64,000 nt of DNA from Martinezella tropici. Its GTDB lineage: Bacteria; Pseudomonadota; Alphaproteobacteria; Rhizobiales; Rhizobiaceae. A program made the position numbers and the translations under genes. Location of the stretch: positions 62,001 to 126,000 of the forward strand of contig NZ_QMKK01000021.1 of assembly GCF_003287875.1 (NCBI RefSeq), given 5' to 3'. Of this stretch, positions 27,091 to 35,767 are shown one piece after another. Numbering within the stretch: the stretch's first letter is position 1; every line of letters begins with the position of its first letter. The notes under the pieces were generated by a model, which was not told where the DNA came from, searched no databases, and saw only the letters and a program-made list of their open reading frames with translations.

Positions 27091-27661
27091 AGCGTGTTAT
27101 CGTTATCAAATACCGGATTTATGAGTGAATGCTAGACGCAAAAATATCACAGGACCAGAAATAATTTCATTTTCATATATTTTAATATTCGGACGTGTGT
27201 ATTTACATAAATCTTCGCCCAGAAAGGGCATTAAACGCAAAAAAATGCTGTTTCGCTGATCTTATAACGACGGCGCTGTACAGATGCCGGTGTTGCGGTG
27301 TCAAGGACGGACGACCGAAGAGCGTCTCGGAATAGCGAAAATCTATCTGAAACGACCCTTCAAATGCCACGACGGCGACCGCCTGAAGGTCGCAATTTGA
27401 TACAGGAGGGGGCGTCCTGCATCGCGATATTTGCCGCCTAAGTGTTGCGACGAATGGAAGAAAAGGTCGAGGTGGTGCCTGCGCAGTGTGCATGCATGGC
27501 CGTCTGCTTCCATCTTGCAGCCGTTCTCCGTCTGGCAGTTTTCGACGCCCCTGGGCCAGCCGTTTTCGCAAATGATGCGCCATTGCGCCGGCATGCCTTG
27601 CGAAGGCCCAAAGCGGTTGCTATCGGTCTTGGCAAAGCAATCGCTTCCAGGCGTATATCTC
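27091..27661. other. 571 bp intergenic region, AT-rich at its left end
   Basis: Positions 27109-27245 are clearly AT-rich compared with the neighbourhood and probably hold the luxR promoter. The right half (27343-27661) is GC-rich with a cysteine-rich open frame on the minus strand, listed separately as a doubtful gene. I see no repeat, RNA gene or other feature that explains the unusual length. Confidence 0.4.
27343..27594 (-). CDS. doubtful small cysteine-rich ORF
   Basis: An open minus-strand frame of 83 residues from the ATG at 27594, or 106 residues from 27663. Its central part has codon use typical of real rhizobial genes (many AAC, GGC, TGC, ACG codons). Its cysteine spacing looks protein-like: IICENGW, ENCQTENGC, then GHAC. 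However, the longer start codon overlaps that of the divergent ClpP-fold gene, no ribosome site is evident, and the C-terminal third looks random. It may be a small secreted or zinc-binding protein, a decayed gene or chance. Confidence 0.3.
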   Translation of the reverse strand: MPAQWRIICENGWPRGVENCQTENGCKMEADGHACTLRRHHLDLFFHSSQHLGGKYRDAGRPLLYQIATFRRSPSWHLKGRFR

Positions 27662-28612
27662 ATGAATTTTCGTTTTTTCCCGCAGCTTGCGATGCGGTGC
27701 TGCCGAACGGCGTTGCGGATTGTCACGGCCGTTTCGCTTCTGCTCGTTGCGCCAGCCTTTGCCGAAGCGGCGGATGGCACCGGCGGCACGCCGATGCGCT
27801 TCCTGCTCGTCCACGGCGAGATGGGCCAATGCCGCGCCGACAATACGTGTCCGGACTGGATCTCCGCCGAGGGACAGATCATGTCCGACACGCCGAGGAA
27901 GCTGCAGAAATTCCTGAAGCAGCTTGGCAGTCGGCGATTGCCCATCGTGGTCAGTTCGCCGGGGGGCGATGTCAAGGCGGCGATGGAGATGGCGCGCACC
28001 ATCCGCAAACAGAAGCTTTCGATCGCCGTCGGCCGCACCCGCTCGCGGGCATGTCCCTATGCCGAGCCGATCTGCCCGGCAGCCTTTGCCGAGGACGGTT
28101 CGATCAAGGGACAGGCCTTTTCCGCAGACGCGATCTGCTTTTCGGCATGCCCGCTGTTTTTCGCAGGCGGCGTCCAGCGTGTTTCCAGCCCCTTCGCATT
28201 GTTGGGCGTCCACCAGATCACCACGACCTATAGCGAGGTGCGCGTCCAATACCGCACTGAATATGAAATGGTGGATGGCAAGCGCAAGGTGCTTTCCAAG
28301 AAGGAGATCGGGCGGAAATTCGTCGGCAAATACGACACGACGAAGCTCGACAAGGCCCAGCGGACGCGGTTGGTCCGCTTCCTCGACACGATGGGTGTCG
28401 ACAAGGGACTTGTCGATGTGATGCTTGGAACCGAGCCGAGCGGGATCCATCTGATGTCGCAGATGGAGGCGCTAAGGCTGAAATTGACGACGGAACTTGC
28501 CGATGCGGACGCGCTGGTTTCCGCGCGCAACTGCAAGGACGGGCAATCGATCTCCGATTGCGCCGCACCCCCGCCGCCGATGAGCAGCGCTTCGGCTATG
28601 GCCGGCAAATAG
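27662..28612 (+). CDS. exported ClpP/crotonase-fold protein, probable periplasmic serine peptidase
   Basis: A 316-residue protein with a signal peptide (residues 1-36, hydrophobic core IVTAVSLLLVAPAFA, or shorter if the Met at 27692 is used). The mature part has a ClpP-like glycine-rich strand-turn (VVSSPGGDVKAAMEMARTIR). A candidate nucleophile Ser161 lies in ICFSACPLFFAGG and a candidate His184 in LGVHQI, in the same order as in ClpP. A cysteine pair flanks Ser161. A ClpP fold outside the cytoplasm without a Clp ATPase resembles SppA/NfeD-type membrane or periplasmic proteases. Substrate unknown. Confidence 0.65.
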   Translation: MNFRFFPQLAMRCCRTALRIVTAVSLLLVAPAFAEAADGTGGTPMRFLLVHGEMGQCRADNTCPDWISAEGQIMSDTPRKLQKFLKQLGSRRLPIVVSSPGGDVKAAMEMARTIRKQKLSIAVGRTRSRACPYAEPICPAAFAEDGSIKGQAFSADAICFSACPLFFAGGVQRVSSPFALLGVHQITTTYSEVRVQYRTEYEMVDGKRKVLSKKEIGRKFVGKYDTTKLDKAQRTRLVRFLDTMGVDKGLVDVMLGTEPSGIHLMSQMEALRLKLTTELADADALVSARNCKDGQSISDCAAPPPPMSSASAMAGK

Positions 28613-28624
28613 CCGATTTTGGCG

Positions 28625-29134
28625 TCAAGCGTCCTTGGCTTTGCTTTTCGCCATGATCCTTTCCAGAAGGCCCAGCAGTACCGCCGAAACGACGAAGGCG
28701 AGATGGATGATCGTGAACCACATCAGCTTGGCGTTGTCGTATTGAGTAGCGTTCAGGAAGATCTGCAGCAGGTGGATCGAGGAAATGGCGACGATCGAAG
28801 AGGCGACCTTGATCTTGAGGCTGCCTGAATCAAGCTTGCCGAGGAAGGAAACCTCACCTTCGGCTTCGTCGAAACGACTGACGAAATTTTCATAACCGGA
28901 AATCATCACCATGACGATCAGGCTCGCCACCAGGGCGGCGTCGATAAGGCCGAGGATCGCCAGGATCATGTCGGCTTCTTCATAGACGAGTGCGTTGATC
29001 GCGACCTTGTAGAACTTATAGGCGAACGAGACGGCGTAGACGGCGAGCGAGGCGGCAAGACCGAGATAGAAGATCACCAGAAGCCAGCGACTGGAGAGAA
29101 TGATGCGCTCGACCAGCAATTCCAGGGATTTCAT
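28625..29134 (-). CDS. YqhA/UPF0114 (TIGR00645) family membrane protein
   Basis: A 169-residue membrane protein with about four hydrophobic helices (residues 12-35, 55-82, 110-128 and 135-158). The opening LELLVERIILSSRWLLVIFY and the motif MISGYENFVSRFD identify the UPF0114 family, which has no defined biochemical role. It converges on the exported ClpP-fold gene, separated by 12 bp, and is divergent from fhs. Confidence 0.85.
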   Translation of the reverse strand: MKSLELLVERIILSSRWLLVIFYLGLAASLAVYAVSFAYKFYKVAINALVYEEADMILAILGLIDAALVASLIVMVMISGYENFVSRFDEAEGEVSFLGKLDSGSLKIKVASSIVAISSIHLLQIFLNATQYDNAKLMWFTIIHLAFVVSAVLLGLLERIMAKSKAKDA

Positions 29135-29300
29135 ATCTTTTCCTTCTTTCTCGGTTGCATTTGGAAGCCGAAAATAGGCATGTCCCTGTCCCGCGACAAG
29201 GCGGCCTCTTTCGCAGAGGACAGTATGCCGTTGCTATTCACACTTGATACGTATTGGTTTATCCCGACAGGGAAATGACCGTATATTTGGGGCGAATATA

Positions 29301-30980
29301 ATGGCGGCGGTGGCATCGGATATCGAAATCGCTCGTGCGGCGAAGAAACTGCCGATTATCGAGATTGGTGCCAAGCTCGGCATTCCCGCGGAAGATCTCG
29401 CGCCCTACGGCTACGACAAGGCAAAAATCGGCGCCGGGTTCATCGCATCGCTAGCCGACAAGAAGGATGGCAAGCTGATCCTCGTTACGGCGATCAACCC
29501 GACGCCGGCGGGCGAGGGCAAGACCACGACGACGGTCGGCCTCGGCGATGGCCTGAACCGCATCGGCAAGAAGGCCGTCGTGTGCGTGCGCGAGGCATCG
29601 CTCGGCCCCTGCTTCGGCGTGAAGGGCGGAGCGGCCGGCGGCGGTTACGCGCAGGTCATTCCGATGGAAGACATCAACCTTCATTTCACCGGCGATTTCC
29701 ATGCGATCACCTCGGCCCATAATCTGCTTGCGGCGCTGATCGACAACCACATCTATTGGGGTAACGAGCAGAATATCGATATCCGGCGCATCACCTGGCG
29801 TCGCGCGATGGATATGAACGACCGCGCATTGCGCGATATCGTGTCGTCGCTCGGCGGCGTCGCCAACGGTTTTCCGCGCGAGGGCGGCTTCGATATCACC
29901 GTCGCCTCCGAGGTCATGGCGATCCTCTGTCTGGCATCCGACCTCAGGGATCTGGAAAAGCGGCTCGGCAATATCATCATCGGCTATCGCCGCGACCGCA
30001 CGCCCGTCTATGCCCGCGATCTGAAGGCCGACGGTGCGATGGCGGTGCTTCTGAAGGATGCGATGCAGCCGAACCTCGTCCAGACTCTGGAGAACAATCC
30101 GGCGCTCGTGCATGGCGGCCCTTTTGCCAATATCGCCCATGGCTGCAATTCGGTGATCGCCACGCGCACGGCGTTGAAACTTGCCGATTATGTGGTGACG
30201 GAAGCCGGCTTTGGTGCCGATCTCGGCGCCGAGAAATTCTTCGACATCAAATGCCGCAAGGCCGGCCTTTCACCGGATGCGGCCGTTATCGTTGCGACCG
30301 TGCGGGCGCTGAAGATGAACGGCGGCATCAAGAAGGACGATCTCGGCAAGGAGAATGTCGATGCCCTCGTCAAGGGCTGTGCCAATCTCGGCCGGCATGT
30401 CGCCAATGTCCGCAAGTTCGGCGTGCCTGTCGTCGTGGCCATCAATCATTTCGTTTCGGACACGGAAGCCGAAATCGAGGCGCTGAAGAATTATGTCGCG
30501 CGGCTCGGGGCCGAGGCGATCCTCTGCCGGCATTGGGCCGAGGGCTCGGCGGGGATCGTCGATCTCGCGCATAAGGTGGTCGAACTCGCCGAATCCGGCC
30601 AGGCAAAATTCCAGCCGCTCTATCCGGACAATCTGCCGCTCTTTGAGAAGATAGAGATCGTCGCCTCGAAAATCTACCATGCCGGCGAGGTGACGGCCGA
30701 CAAGGCAGTGCGCGATCAGCTTCGGTCCTGGGAGGACCAGGGCTATGGACACCTGCCGGTCTGCATGGCGAAGACGCAATATTCCTTTACCACCGATCCG
30801 AACGTTCGCGGCGCGCCAGAGGGGCACATTGTGCCCGTTCGTGAAGTGCGCCTCTCGGCCGGCGCGGGTTTCGTCGTCGTCATCACCGGCGAGATCATGA
30901 CCATGCCCGGCCTGCCGAAATCACCTTCGGCCGAAAGAATTTTCCTCAATGATCATGGCTATATAGAGGGGCTGTTTTAA
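29301..30980 (+). CDS. fhs: formate--tetrahydrofolate ligase
   Basis: A 559-residue enzyme starting at 29301 ([20 protein letters not shown]). It contains the ATP-binding [19 protein letters not shown] and the family signature [13 protein letters not shown]. It ligates formate to tetrahydrofolate using ATP, giving 10-formyl-THF for purine synthesis and C1 metabolism. The length is normal. It is a single gene. The upstream 166 bp shared with the divergent YqhA-like gene holds both promoters. Confidence 0.96.
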   Translation: MAAVASDIEIARAAKKLPIIEIGAKLGIPAEDLAPYGYDKAKIGAGFIASLADKKDGKLILVTAINPTPAGEGKTTTTVGLGDGLNRIGKKAVVCVREASLGPCFGVKGGAAGGGYAQVIPMEDINLHFTGDFHAITSAHNLLAALIDNHIYWGNEQNIDIRRITWRRAMDMNDRALRDIVSSLGGVANGFPREGGFDITVASEVMAILCLASDLRDLEKRLGNIIIGYRRDRTPVYARDLKADGAMAVLLKDAMQPNLVQTLENNPALVHGGPFANIAHGCNSVIATRTALKLADYVVTEAGFGADLGAEKFFDIKCRKAGLSPDAAVIVATVRALKMNGGIKKDDLGKENVDALVKGCANLGRHVANVRKFGVPVVVAINHFVSDTEAEIEALKNYVARLGAEAILCRHWAEGSAGIVDLAHKVVELAESGQAKFQPLYPDNLPLFEKIEIVASKIYHAGEVTADKAVRDQLRSWEDQGYGHLPVCMAKTQYSFTTDPNVRGAPEGHIVPVREVRLSAGAGFVVVITGEIMTMPGLPKSPSAERIFLNDHGYIEGLF

Positions 30981-31157
30981 GTTCAGAATCTGATTCAACC
31001 GGGGTCGTTTGAACTCAGGAACTTTGCCGGTCCGACATCACCTGCAGCAGAATGCGATGCGATTGAAGGGAGAAAAACCGCGCGTTCGCTTGACGCCACC
31101 GGCAGCAGGATCGACAACGGACATCGGCATCACCGGATGGAAGAGCGGAGGCAGATC

Positions 31158-32003
31158 ATGACTGCAGACAGCCGTGCCAGCTTGGCCGATATACGTGCCT
31201 TCCATGCGAAAATGATGGCCGCCGCCGGCAACTCGGCGGATGAAAGGCTGGAACAGGCCTTCCGCCAGGTGCCGCGTGAAGCCTTCATGGGGCCGGGACC
31301 CTGGCAGATCGTGGTCAAGGGACGCTATCTCGAAACGCCAAGCAGCGATCCCGCCTTTCTCTATCAAAATGTTCTGGTCTCCCTGGATAGATCGAAGGGC
31401 ATCAACAATGGCGAGCCGTTTCTCCATGCCGCCTTCCTGGGTGCCGTCGCGCCCAAGCCTGGCGAAACCGTCGTTCAGATCGGCACGGGGACGGGATACT
31501 ACACCGCCATTCTCTCAACGCTGGTGACACCGGGCGGACATGTCCATGCCATCGAGATCGATGAGGCACTGGCCGGCCGCACGCGAGACAATCTCGCCTC
31601 CTATAAAGACGTTTCCGTCATCTGTACCGATGCGACTTCGTTCGAGCTTCCGGATACGGATCTGATCTATGTGAGTGCCGGCGTGGTGGCACCGCCGAAG
31701 TCATGGCTGCAGGCGTTGCGACCCGGAGGGCGGCTCATCGTGCCCTGGCAGGCGAATGAGAAGGTCGGGCTTGCCGTGGTCATTACGCGAGAGGATATCG
31801 GTTTCAGCGCTCGTGCTTTGATGCCTGCTTATTTCATTCCATGCATCGGCGCATCGGATCCGGCCCAATCCATTAAAATTCCAAATGGTGGTGAGGCTCG
31901 GTCCATCCAGTCTATCTGGCTGACCGAGGAGCGCGCGCCCGATGAAACGGCGGTTGCGATCTACCGGGATGTCTGGTTCTCAAATGCCGGCATCCGAGCT
32001 TGA
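31158..32003 (+). CDS. protein-L-isoaspartate O-methyltransferase-like SAM enzyme
   Basis: A 281-residue protein. The SAM-binding motif VVQIGTGTGYYTAIL and the preceding FLYQNVLVSLD region match the PCMT family. The protein is longer than typical Pcm (about 210-220 residues), with an extra C-terminal domain of some 75 residues, so it may act on another substrate. The N-terminal AFRQVPREAFMGPGPW also fits PCMT. It stands alone, 177 bp after fhs. The reaction is most likely methylation of damaged isoaspartyl residues, with moderate certainty. Confidence 0.7.
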   Translation: MTADSRASLADIRAFHAKMMAAAGNSADERLEQAFRQVPREAFMGPGPWQIVVKGRYLETPSSDPAFLYQNVLVSLDRSKGINNGEPFLHAAFLGAVAPKPGETVVQIGTGTGYYTAILSTLVTPGGHVHAIEIDEALAGRTRDNLASYKDVSVICTDATSFELPDTDLIYVSAGVVAPPKSWLQALRPGGRLIVPWQANEKVGLAVVITREDIGFSARALMPAYFIPCIGASDPAQSIKIPNGGEARSIQSIWLTEERAPDETAVAIYRDVWFSNAGIRA

Positions 32004-32064
32004 TCGAGCCGGTATTTTGACAATGTCGAACCATCGATTGATCGGCGTGCTTTTCAAGCCATTC

Positions 32065-32094
32065 CAGGAAAAACGCGTAGTGGTTTTTGTCCTC
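32065..32094. repeat. second copy of the Rhizobiaceae intergenic palindrome
   Basis: AGG plus AAAAAC (32066-32074) pairs with GTTTTT plus CCT (32083-32093, two-base bulge). Read on the other strand, the element aligns with the one at 23797-23845 (AAAACC, CTAC, then TTTT). It abuts the stop codon of the extensin-like gene and may act as its transcript end. Confidence 0.45.
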
Positions 32095-32939
32095 TAGTGG
32101 CAGTAGCGAAAGCCGCCATTCCTTTCGATGACATCGAGATGGAAATGCGTTTCGTGGGCAGCGTCGCTTTCCGGGTCGAGGACAGTGGTGAAATAAAGGC
32201 AGGCAGAGGCGCTGGCTGCACGCTGGAACGCGCCTGTCAGCGTCGGATCTTCGCGGCGCGGCTCAATCGCGATGGTCTTGCCGTTTTCGAAGGTGAAGCT
32301 CGCGACATCGATGGCGTTGCCACGGGCATGTTCCGAGATCTTGCCGGTCGAGGCATTGTTGCGTAGGCGGCAGATATAGGTCGAGGCCTGATTGATGGCG
32401 ACGATCTTGCCGTTGTCCAATGCGGCGGCTGATGGGAGCACGCTCTCCTTCATCCATTGGGCCAGTGCCAACGCCGCTTCGCAGCGCATCGTTCCTTGAG
32501 GTTTGAATTCGATCCCCGGCAGCGGCGAAGAAAGCGAGATCGGCTTGTCGATGCCGCAGCCGTTGCCGTCGTCAATGCGGGGAATTTCCTTGAAGATTGC
32601 TCCCATCGCGGTCAGTTCCTTCAGGCACGCCTGGTGTTCCTCGTCCGGCTCGGAGGCGACGGTCGGGGGCGGGCGAGGGGGACCTTGCATCTCGCCCGTC
32701 GTCTGCTCCTCAGGCGGAGTTGCCGGCTTGTCCTCTGGTTGGGCATCCGGCTTTTCCGGCGGAACGACAGGTTTGTCAGGAGATGCTGCCGGCTTCTCCG
32801 CCGGGATCGGCGGCGTGCCGCTCGGCTGAGCCCGTTGCTGATCCGGCTTTTGTTCTGGGAGCGGACCGGTCTGGGGAAGAGAAGCGGCCATAAGTAAAAT
32901 GACGGCAGAGGTTAGTGAAATGCTTCTAAACAACATCAA
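32094..32939 (-). CDS. exported extensin-like C-terminal domain protein with M15-type metal motifs
   Basis: A 281-residue protein. An N-terminal signal segment (residues 1-20) is followed by a proline-, lysine- and glutamate-rich linker to about residue 98 and a cysteine-containing C-terminal domain. The motifs SEHARGNAIDVASF (His204, Asp211) and HETHFHLDV (His265, His267) resemble the zinc-binding residues of M15/LAS murein peptidases such as VanY. It therefore probably cleaves or binds peptidoglycan in the periplasm. The long Pro-rich linker could span the wall. Family call by motif; activity unproven. Confidence 0.75.
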   Translation of the reverse strand: MMLFRSISLTSAVILLMAASLPQTGPLPEQKPDQQRAQPSGTPPIPAEKPAASPDKPVVPPEKPDAQPEDKPATPPEEQTTGEMQGPPRPPPTVASEPDEEHQACLKELTAMGAIFKEIPRIDDGNGCGIDKPISLSSPLPGIEFKPQGTMRCEAALALAQWMKESVLPSAAALDNGKIVAINQASTYICRLRNNASTGKISEHARGNAIDVASFTFENGKTIAIEPRREDPTLTGAFQRAASASACLYFTTVLDPESDAAHETHFHLDVIERNGGFRYCH

Positions 32940-33032
32940 GTAAATCAGCCAATTCTAATGATGATGTCATCAGAACGCTTGAGGTCGCCATTTCGTTGCA
33001 ATTCAGCAACGTTCGTCTTCCGTCTTTAAACA

Positions 33033-33047
33033 TGATAATTCTATTCA
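33033..33047. promoter_or_regulatory. iron-responsive operator (RirA-type) 1
   Basis: TGA-TAATTCTAT-TCA is an exact match to the TGA-N9-TCA iron-responsive operator described for RirA-regulated rhizobial genes. It lies about 165 bp upstream of the TonB receptor start in an AT-rich promoter region. Motif match only. Confidence 0.6.
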
Positions 33048-33069
33048 TGATTATATGGATGAGATATAT

Positions 33070-33084
33070 TGACAATAATAGTCA
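33070..33084. promoter_or_regulatory. iron-responsive operator (RirA-type) 2
   Basis: A second exact TGA-N9-TCA site (TGA-CAATAATAG-TCA), 37 bp downstream of the first and in the same AT-rich promoter. Two sites spaced a few helical turns apart support iron-repressed expression of the receptor gene. Confidence 0.65.
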
Positions 33085-33212
33085 TGTTTTTTATGCGGCA
33101 GAAAGAAGGCGAAATATTGCCGTCTCATCAACAAAACTGACCTAGCCAGCCCCTTGCCTGCATTCGACGCAGCAACCAGCCAGCCCGGTGAAGCAATTCG
33201 AAAGGAATGGTT

Positions 33213-35444
33213 ATGGTTGTCCGGCGCTCACGCTCGGTCCTCTTGGCATGCACCGCGTTTCTGGCCCTTGGGCTGACGACGACATCTTTTGCGCAAACAG
33301 CCGCTCAAAATGAAGACGCGGCGGGTGAAGCCGCCACGGGGGATCGAGTCACCAATCTGAAGCCGATCGTCGTGAAGGGCAAAGGCAAAGCGAACAAGGA
33401 TGTGCTCGCCGACTCTCCGACCACAAGCGAGACGACGGCCAAGGACATCGACGACAAGCAAATCACACGTATCGAGGACCTCGGCCGCAGCACCGAAGTC
33501 GGCGTCGGCTTCAACCGCGCTACCGGCGGCGTCAATATTCGTGGCCTCGGCGACGACCGCGTGCTGACCACCGTCGACGGCATCCAGATTCCTTTTCTTC
33601 TCGATGCCTCCCGCGAATCCGACGGTGGCATCAACAGCTTCGATTTCAACGCGCTTTCCAGCGTCGATGTCGTGCGAGGCGCCGATTCCAGCCGTGCCGG
33701 TTCGGGTGCTCTTGGCGGCGCCTTCGTGCTGCGCACGCTGGAGCCGGAAGATCTGATTGCGCCCGGCTTTACCTGGGGCGGAGTCTTCAAGTTCGGCTAT
33801 AATGGTGACGATCGGAGTGTCGGCGGTGCCGCAGCCGTTGCCAAACGCATCGACAATACCGCCGTTCTCTTCCAGGGCGGCTACACGCATGGTCATGAGC
33901 TTGAGAACAACGGCGATGTCGGCGGCTATTCGACCAAACGTACCGAGGCTAACCCGGCCGACTACAATCAGAGAAGCGGCCTGTTCAAGATCCGTCAATA
34001 TACCGACGCCGGTACCTTCGGCATCACGGCCGAGCACTACAACAAGGATAAAACCACCGATCTGATGACCCTGCAGAGCCCGACCGGAAACTTCCGGCCT
34101 GGCAATTACAACGGGACAGACAATGTCGAGCGCAATCGCGTGTCGCTCGATTACAAATATGAAGCCGATAGCGCTGATTCACTGCTTGATACCGCCAATG
34201 CCGTCTTCTACTGGCAGAATCTTGTGCGTGAAACCGGTACTGCGGGCTATCGGTACACGTCCGTTATCGGCGACTATTCCCGCCTCAATGAAATGGACGA
34301 CCGCAGTATCGGCTTTAGCGGCAACGCGGCGAAATCTTTCGACACCGGTAACCTGCATCACCAGCTCACTTTCGGTCTCGATGTCGCCTTCGACAAGGTT
34401 CACCAGTATTCGGCCGGCAAGGATAGCTGCGCCAACCCGCGCTGGCGCGCGACTTGCGCCTTCCTCCACACCAACCAGTCCGACATGCCCGATGTCGATG
34501 GCAAGCGCGTCGGCGCCTTCATCGACGACAAGATCGAGCTAGGATCCAGCAACTTCTATCTGACGCCGGGTCTGCGCTTCGATTGGTATGATTACTCGCC
34601 GAAGAACACGGCTGCTTATCGTGACAGCGCCAACTATGATGGCCTGCCCTCTGGGCAATCCGACAGCCGCTTCTCGCCAAAGCTGCGCGCCTCCTATCAG
34701 CCGCAGGACAATGTCGAACTTTACGCGCAGTGGGCAATGGCCTTCCGCGCGCCTAATGTCAGCGAACTCTATGTGAACTACGGCGTGCCTGGCGGATACG
34801 TCAACATCGGCAATCCGAACCTGAAGCCTGAGACCAGCAACGGCATCGAAATCGGCACCAATCTCGGCGATGACGATTTCGGCGGCCATATCGGCGCCTT
34901 CTACAACAAATACAAGAACTTCATCGACACGTTGAATTATCGCGATCCCACGGGCACCTATCCGCTCGGGATTACCGAATACTTCAATCGCGCCAACGTC
35001 CGCATGTTCGGTGTCGAGGTCAACGCGCACAAGACGTTCGACAACGGCATCCACGTCAAGGGCTCGCTTGCCTATGTGAACGGCAAGGATTCCGATACCG
35101 GCCAGTGGATCAATTCCGTCGCCCCGGCCAAGGCTGCCTTCACCGTCGGCTATGCGGCCGATGTCTGGGGAACGGACCTGACCTTCATCACCGCGGCGCG
35201 CGAGGCGAAGAAGACAGGCGATACGCTGCAGACCCCTGCCTACGGCATCTTCGATCTCACAGCCTGGTGGGAACCGGAGCAGGTGAAGGGCCTCAGCATT
35301 CGTGGCGGCGTCTACAACATCTTCAACAAGACCTACTACGACGCTCTCAACGCACCGTCCTACAGCGGCACGCTGACCCAGCCTGCTTCCTATTATTCTG
35401 AGCCCGGTCGGACCTTCAAGCTGACGCTGACGCAAAGGTTCTAA
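33213..35444 (+). CDS. TonB-dependent outer-membrane receptor, haem/haemoglobin type
   Basis: A 743-residue protein. The start at 33213 is preferred to 33207 because the AAGGA site is correctly spaced only for the second ATG. A signal peptide (ending near TSFAQ) is followed by a TonB-box region, a plug domain (GGVNIRGLGDDRVLTTVDGI) and a 22-strand barrel ending in the terminal Phe. FRAP (about residue 511) and NPNL (about 534) motifs match haem receptors, but no histidine lies between them. With the two iron operators it most likely imports haem, like ShmR/HmuR. Another iron chelate is possible. Confidence 0.85.
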   Translation: MVVRRSRSVLLACTAFLALGLTTTSFAQTAAQNEDAAGEAATGDRVTNLKPIVVKGKGKANKDVLADSPTTSETTAKDIDDKQITRIEDLGRSTEVGVGFNRATGGVNIRGLGDDRVLTTVDGIQIPFLLDASRESDGGINSFDFNALSSVDVVRGADSSRAGSGALGGAFVLRTLEPEDLIAPGFTWGGVFKFGYNGDDRSVGGAAAVAKRIDNTAVLFQGGYTHGHELENNGDVGGYSTKRTEANPADYNQRSGLFKIRQYTDAGTFGITAEHYNKDKTTDLMTLQSPTGNFRPGNYNGTDNVERNRVSLDYKYEADSADSLLDTANAVFYWQNLVRETGTAGYRYTSVIGDYSRLNEMDDRSIGFSGNAAKSFDTGNLHHQLTFGLDVAFDKVHQYSAGKDSCANPRWRATCAFLHTNQSDMPDVDGKRVGAFIDDKIELGSSNFYLTPGLRFDWYDYSPKNTAAYRDSANYDGLPSGQSDSRFSPKLRASYQPQDNVELYAQWAMAFRAPNVSELYVNYGVPGGYVNIGNPNLKPETSNGIEIGTNLGDDDFGGHIGAFYNKYKNFIDTLNYRDPTGTYPLGITEYFNRANVRMFGVEVNAHKTFDNGIHVKGSLAYVNGKDSDTGQWINSVAPAKAAFTVGYAADVWGTDLTFITAAREAKKTGDTLQTPAYGIFDLTAWWEPEQVKGLSIRGGVYNIFNKTYYDALNAPSYSGTLTQPASYYSEPGRTFKLTLTQRF

Positions 35445-35485
35445 GCGGTTACATCGATGCAGCAAACTTGAATCCGGCGAATTTG

Positions 35486-35514
35486 GGCGATGCTTCGGCA
35501 TCGCCTCTTTTTTG
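35486..35514 (+). terminator. intrinsic terminator of the TonB receptor gene
   Basis: A perfect 8 bp stem GGCGATGC/GCATCGCC closed by a TTCG tetraloop and followed by TCTTTTTT, 41 bp after the receptor stop. It separates the iron-regulated gene from the leader region that follows. Confidence 0.95.
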
Positions 35515-35618
35515 CTCTCTCGCGTGGCATCGGGCGATCTGCGCAATTGTAAATGGCAGCGTTCGATGCTATTCGAACAATGCAGTCTTTAACCGTCGAG
35601 AAAAGAGAGGAGGACCGT

Positions 35619-35690
35619 ATGACCAAGATAGTCTGGCATATTCGCCAGTTCGGTCCGACTCGTGCCCTGCAGATGCGTTTGCAGGGCTGA
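35619..35690 (+). CDS. putative leader peptide upstream of the ABC-F gene
   Basis: A 23-residue ORF, MTKIVWHIRQFGPTRALQMR followed by LQG, with an excellent ribosome site (AGAGAGGAGG, 6-7 nt before the ATG). Its last codons lie inside a hairpin (35664-35687) whose right arm ends exactly at the stop codon, and a stronger hairpin follows at 35736-35767 before the ABC-F start at 35877. This layout is that of a regulatory leader rather than a functional peptide. It does not have a run of one amino acid, so drug- or ribosome-state sensing is more likely than amino acid sensing. Inference from architecture. Confidence 0.55.
   Translation: MTKIVWHIRQFGPTRALQMRLQG
35664..35687 (+). promoter_or_regulatory. 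leader hairpin 1 overlapping the leader ORF end
   Basis: GCCCTGCA (35664-35671) pairs perfectly with TGCAGGGC (35680-35687), with an 8 nt loop. A ribosome translating the leader would melt it. Its right arm AGGGC can alternatively pair with GCCCT at 35725-35729, giving a possible switch. Confidence 0.6.
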
Positions 35691-35735
35691 TCAGAGGCTG
35701 TTTCTCACTCATTCCTTCTGGTCTGCCCTTGGGGC

Positions 35736-35767
35736 GACGCGAGCCTGCGCAACCGCGCGGCTGCGTC
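35736..35767 (+). promoter_or_regulatory. leader hairpin 2 between leader peptide and ABC-F gene
   Basis: GACGC, AGCC and GCGC on the left pair with GCGC, GGCT and GCGTC on the right: 13 pairs with two single-base bulges and an AACC loop. It is followed by ATGACATGTTTT, only a weak T-tract. It could be an imperfect terminator or a pause/structure element controlling the downstream gene. Confidence 0.6.
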
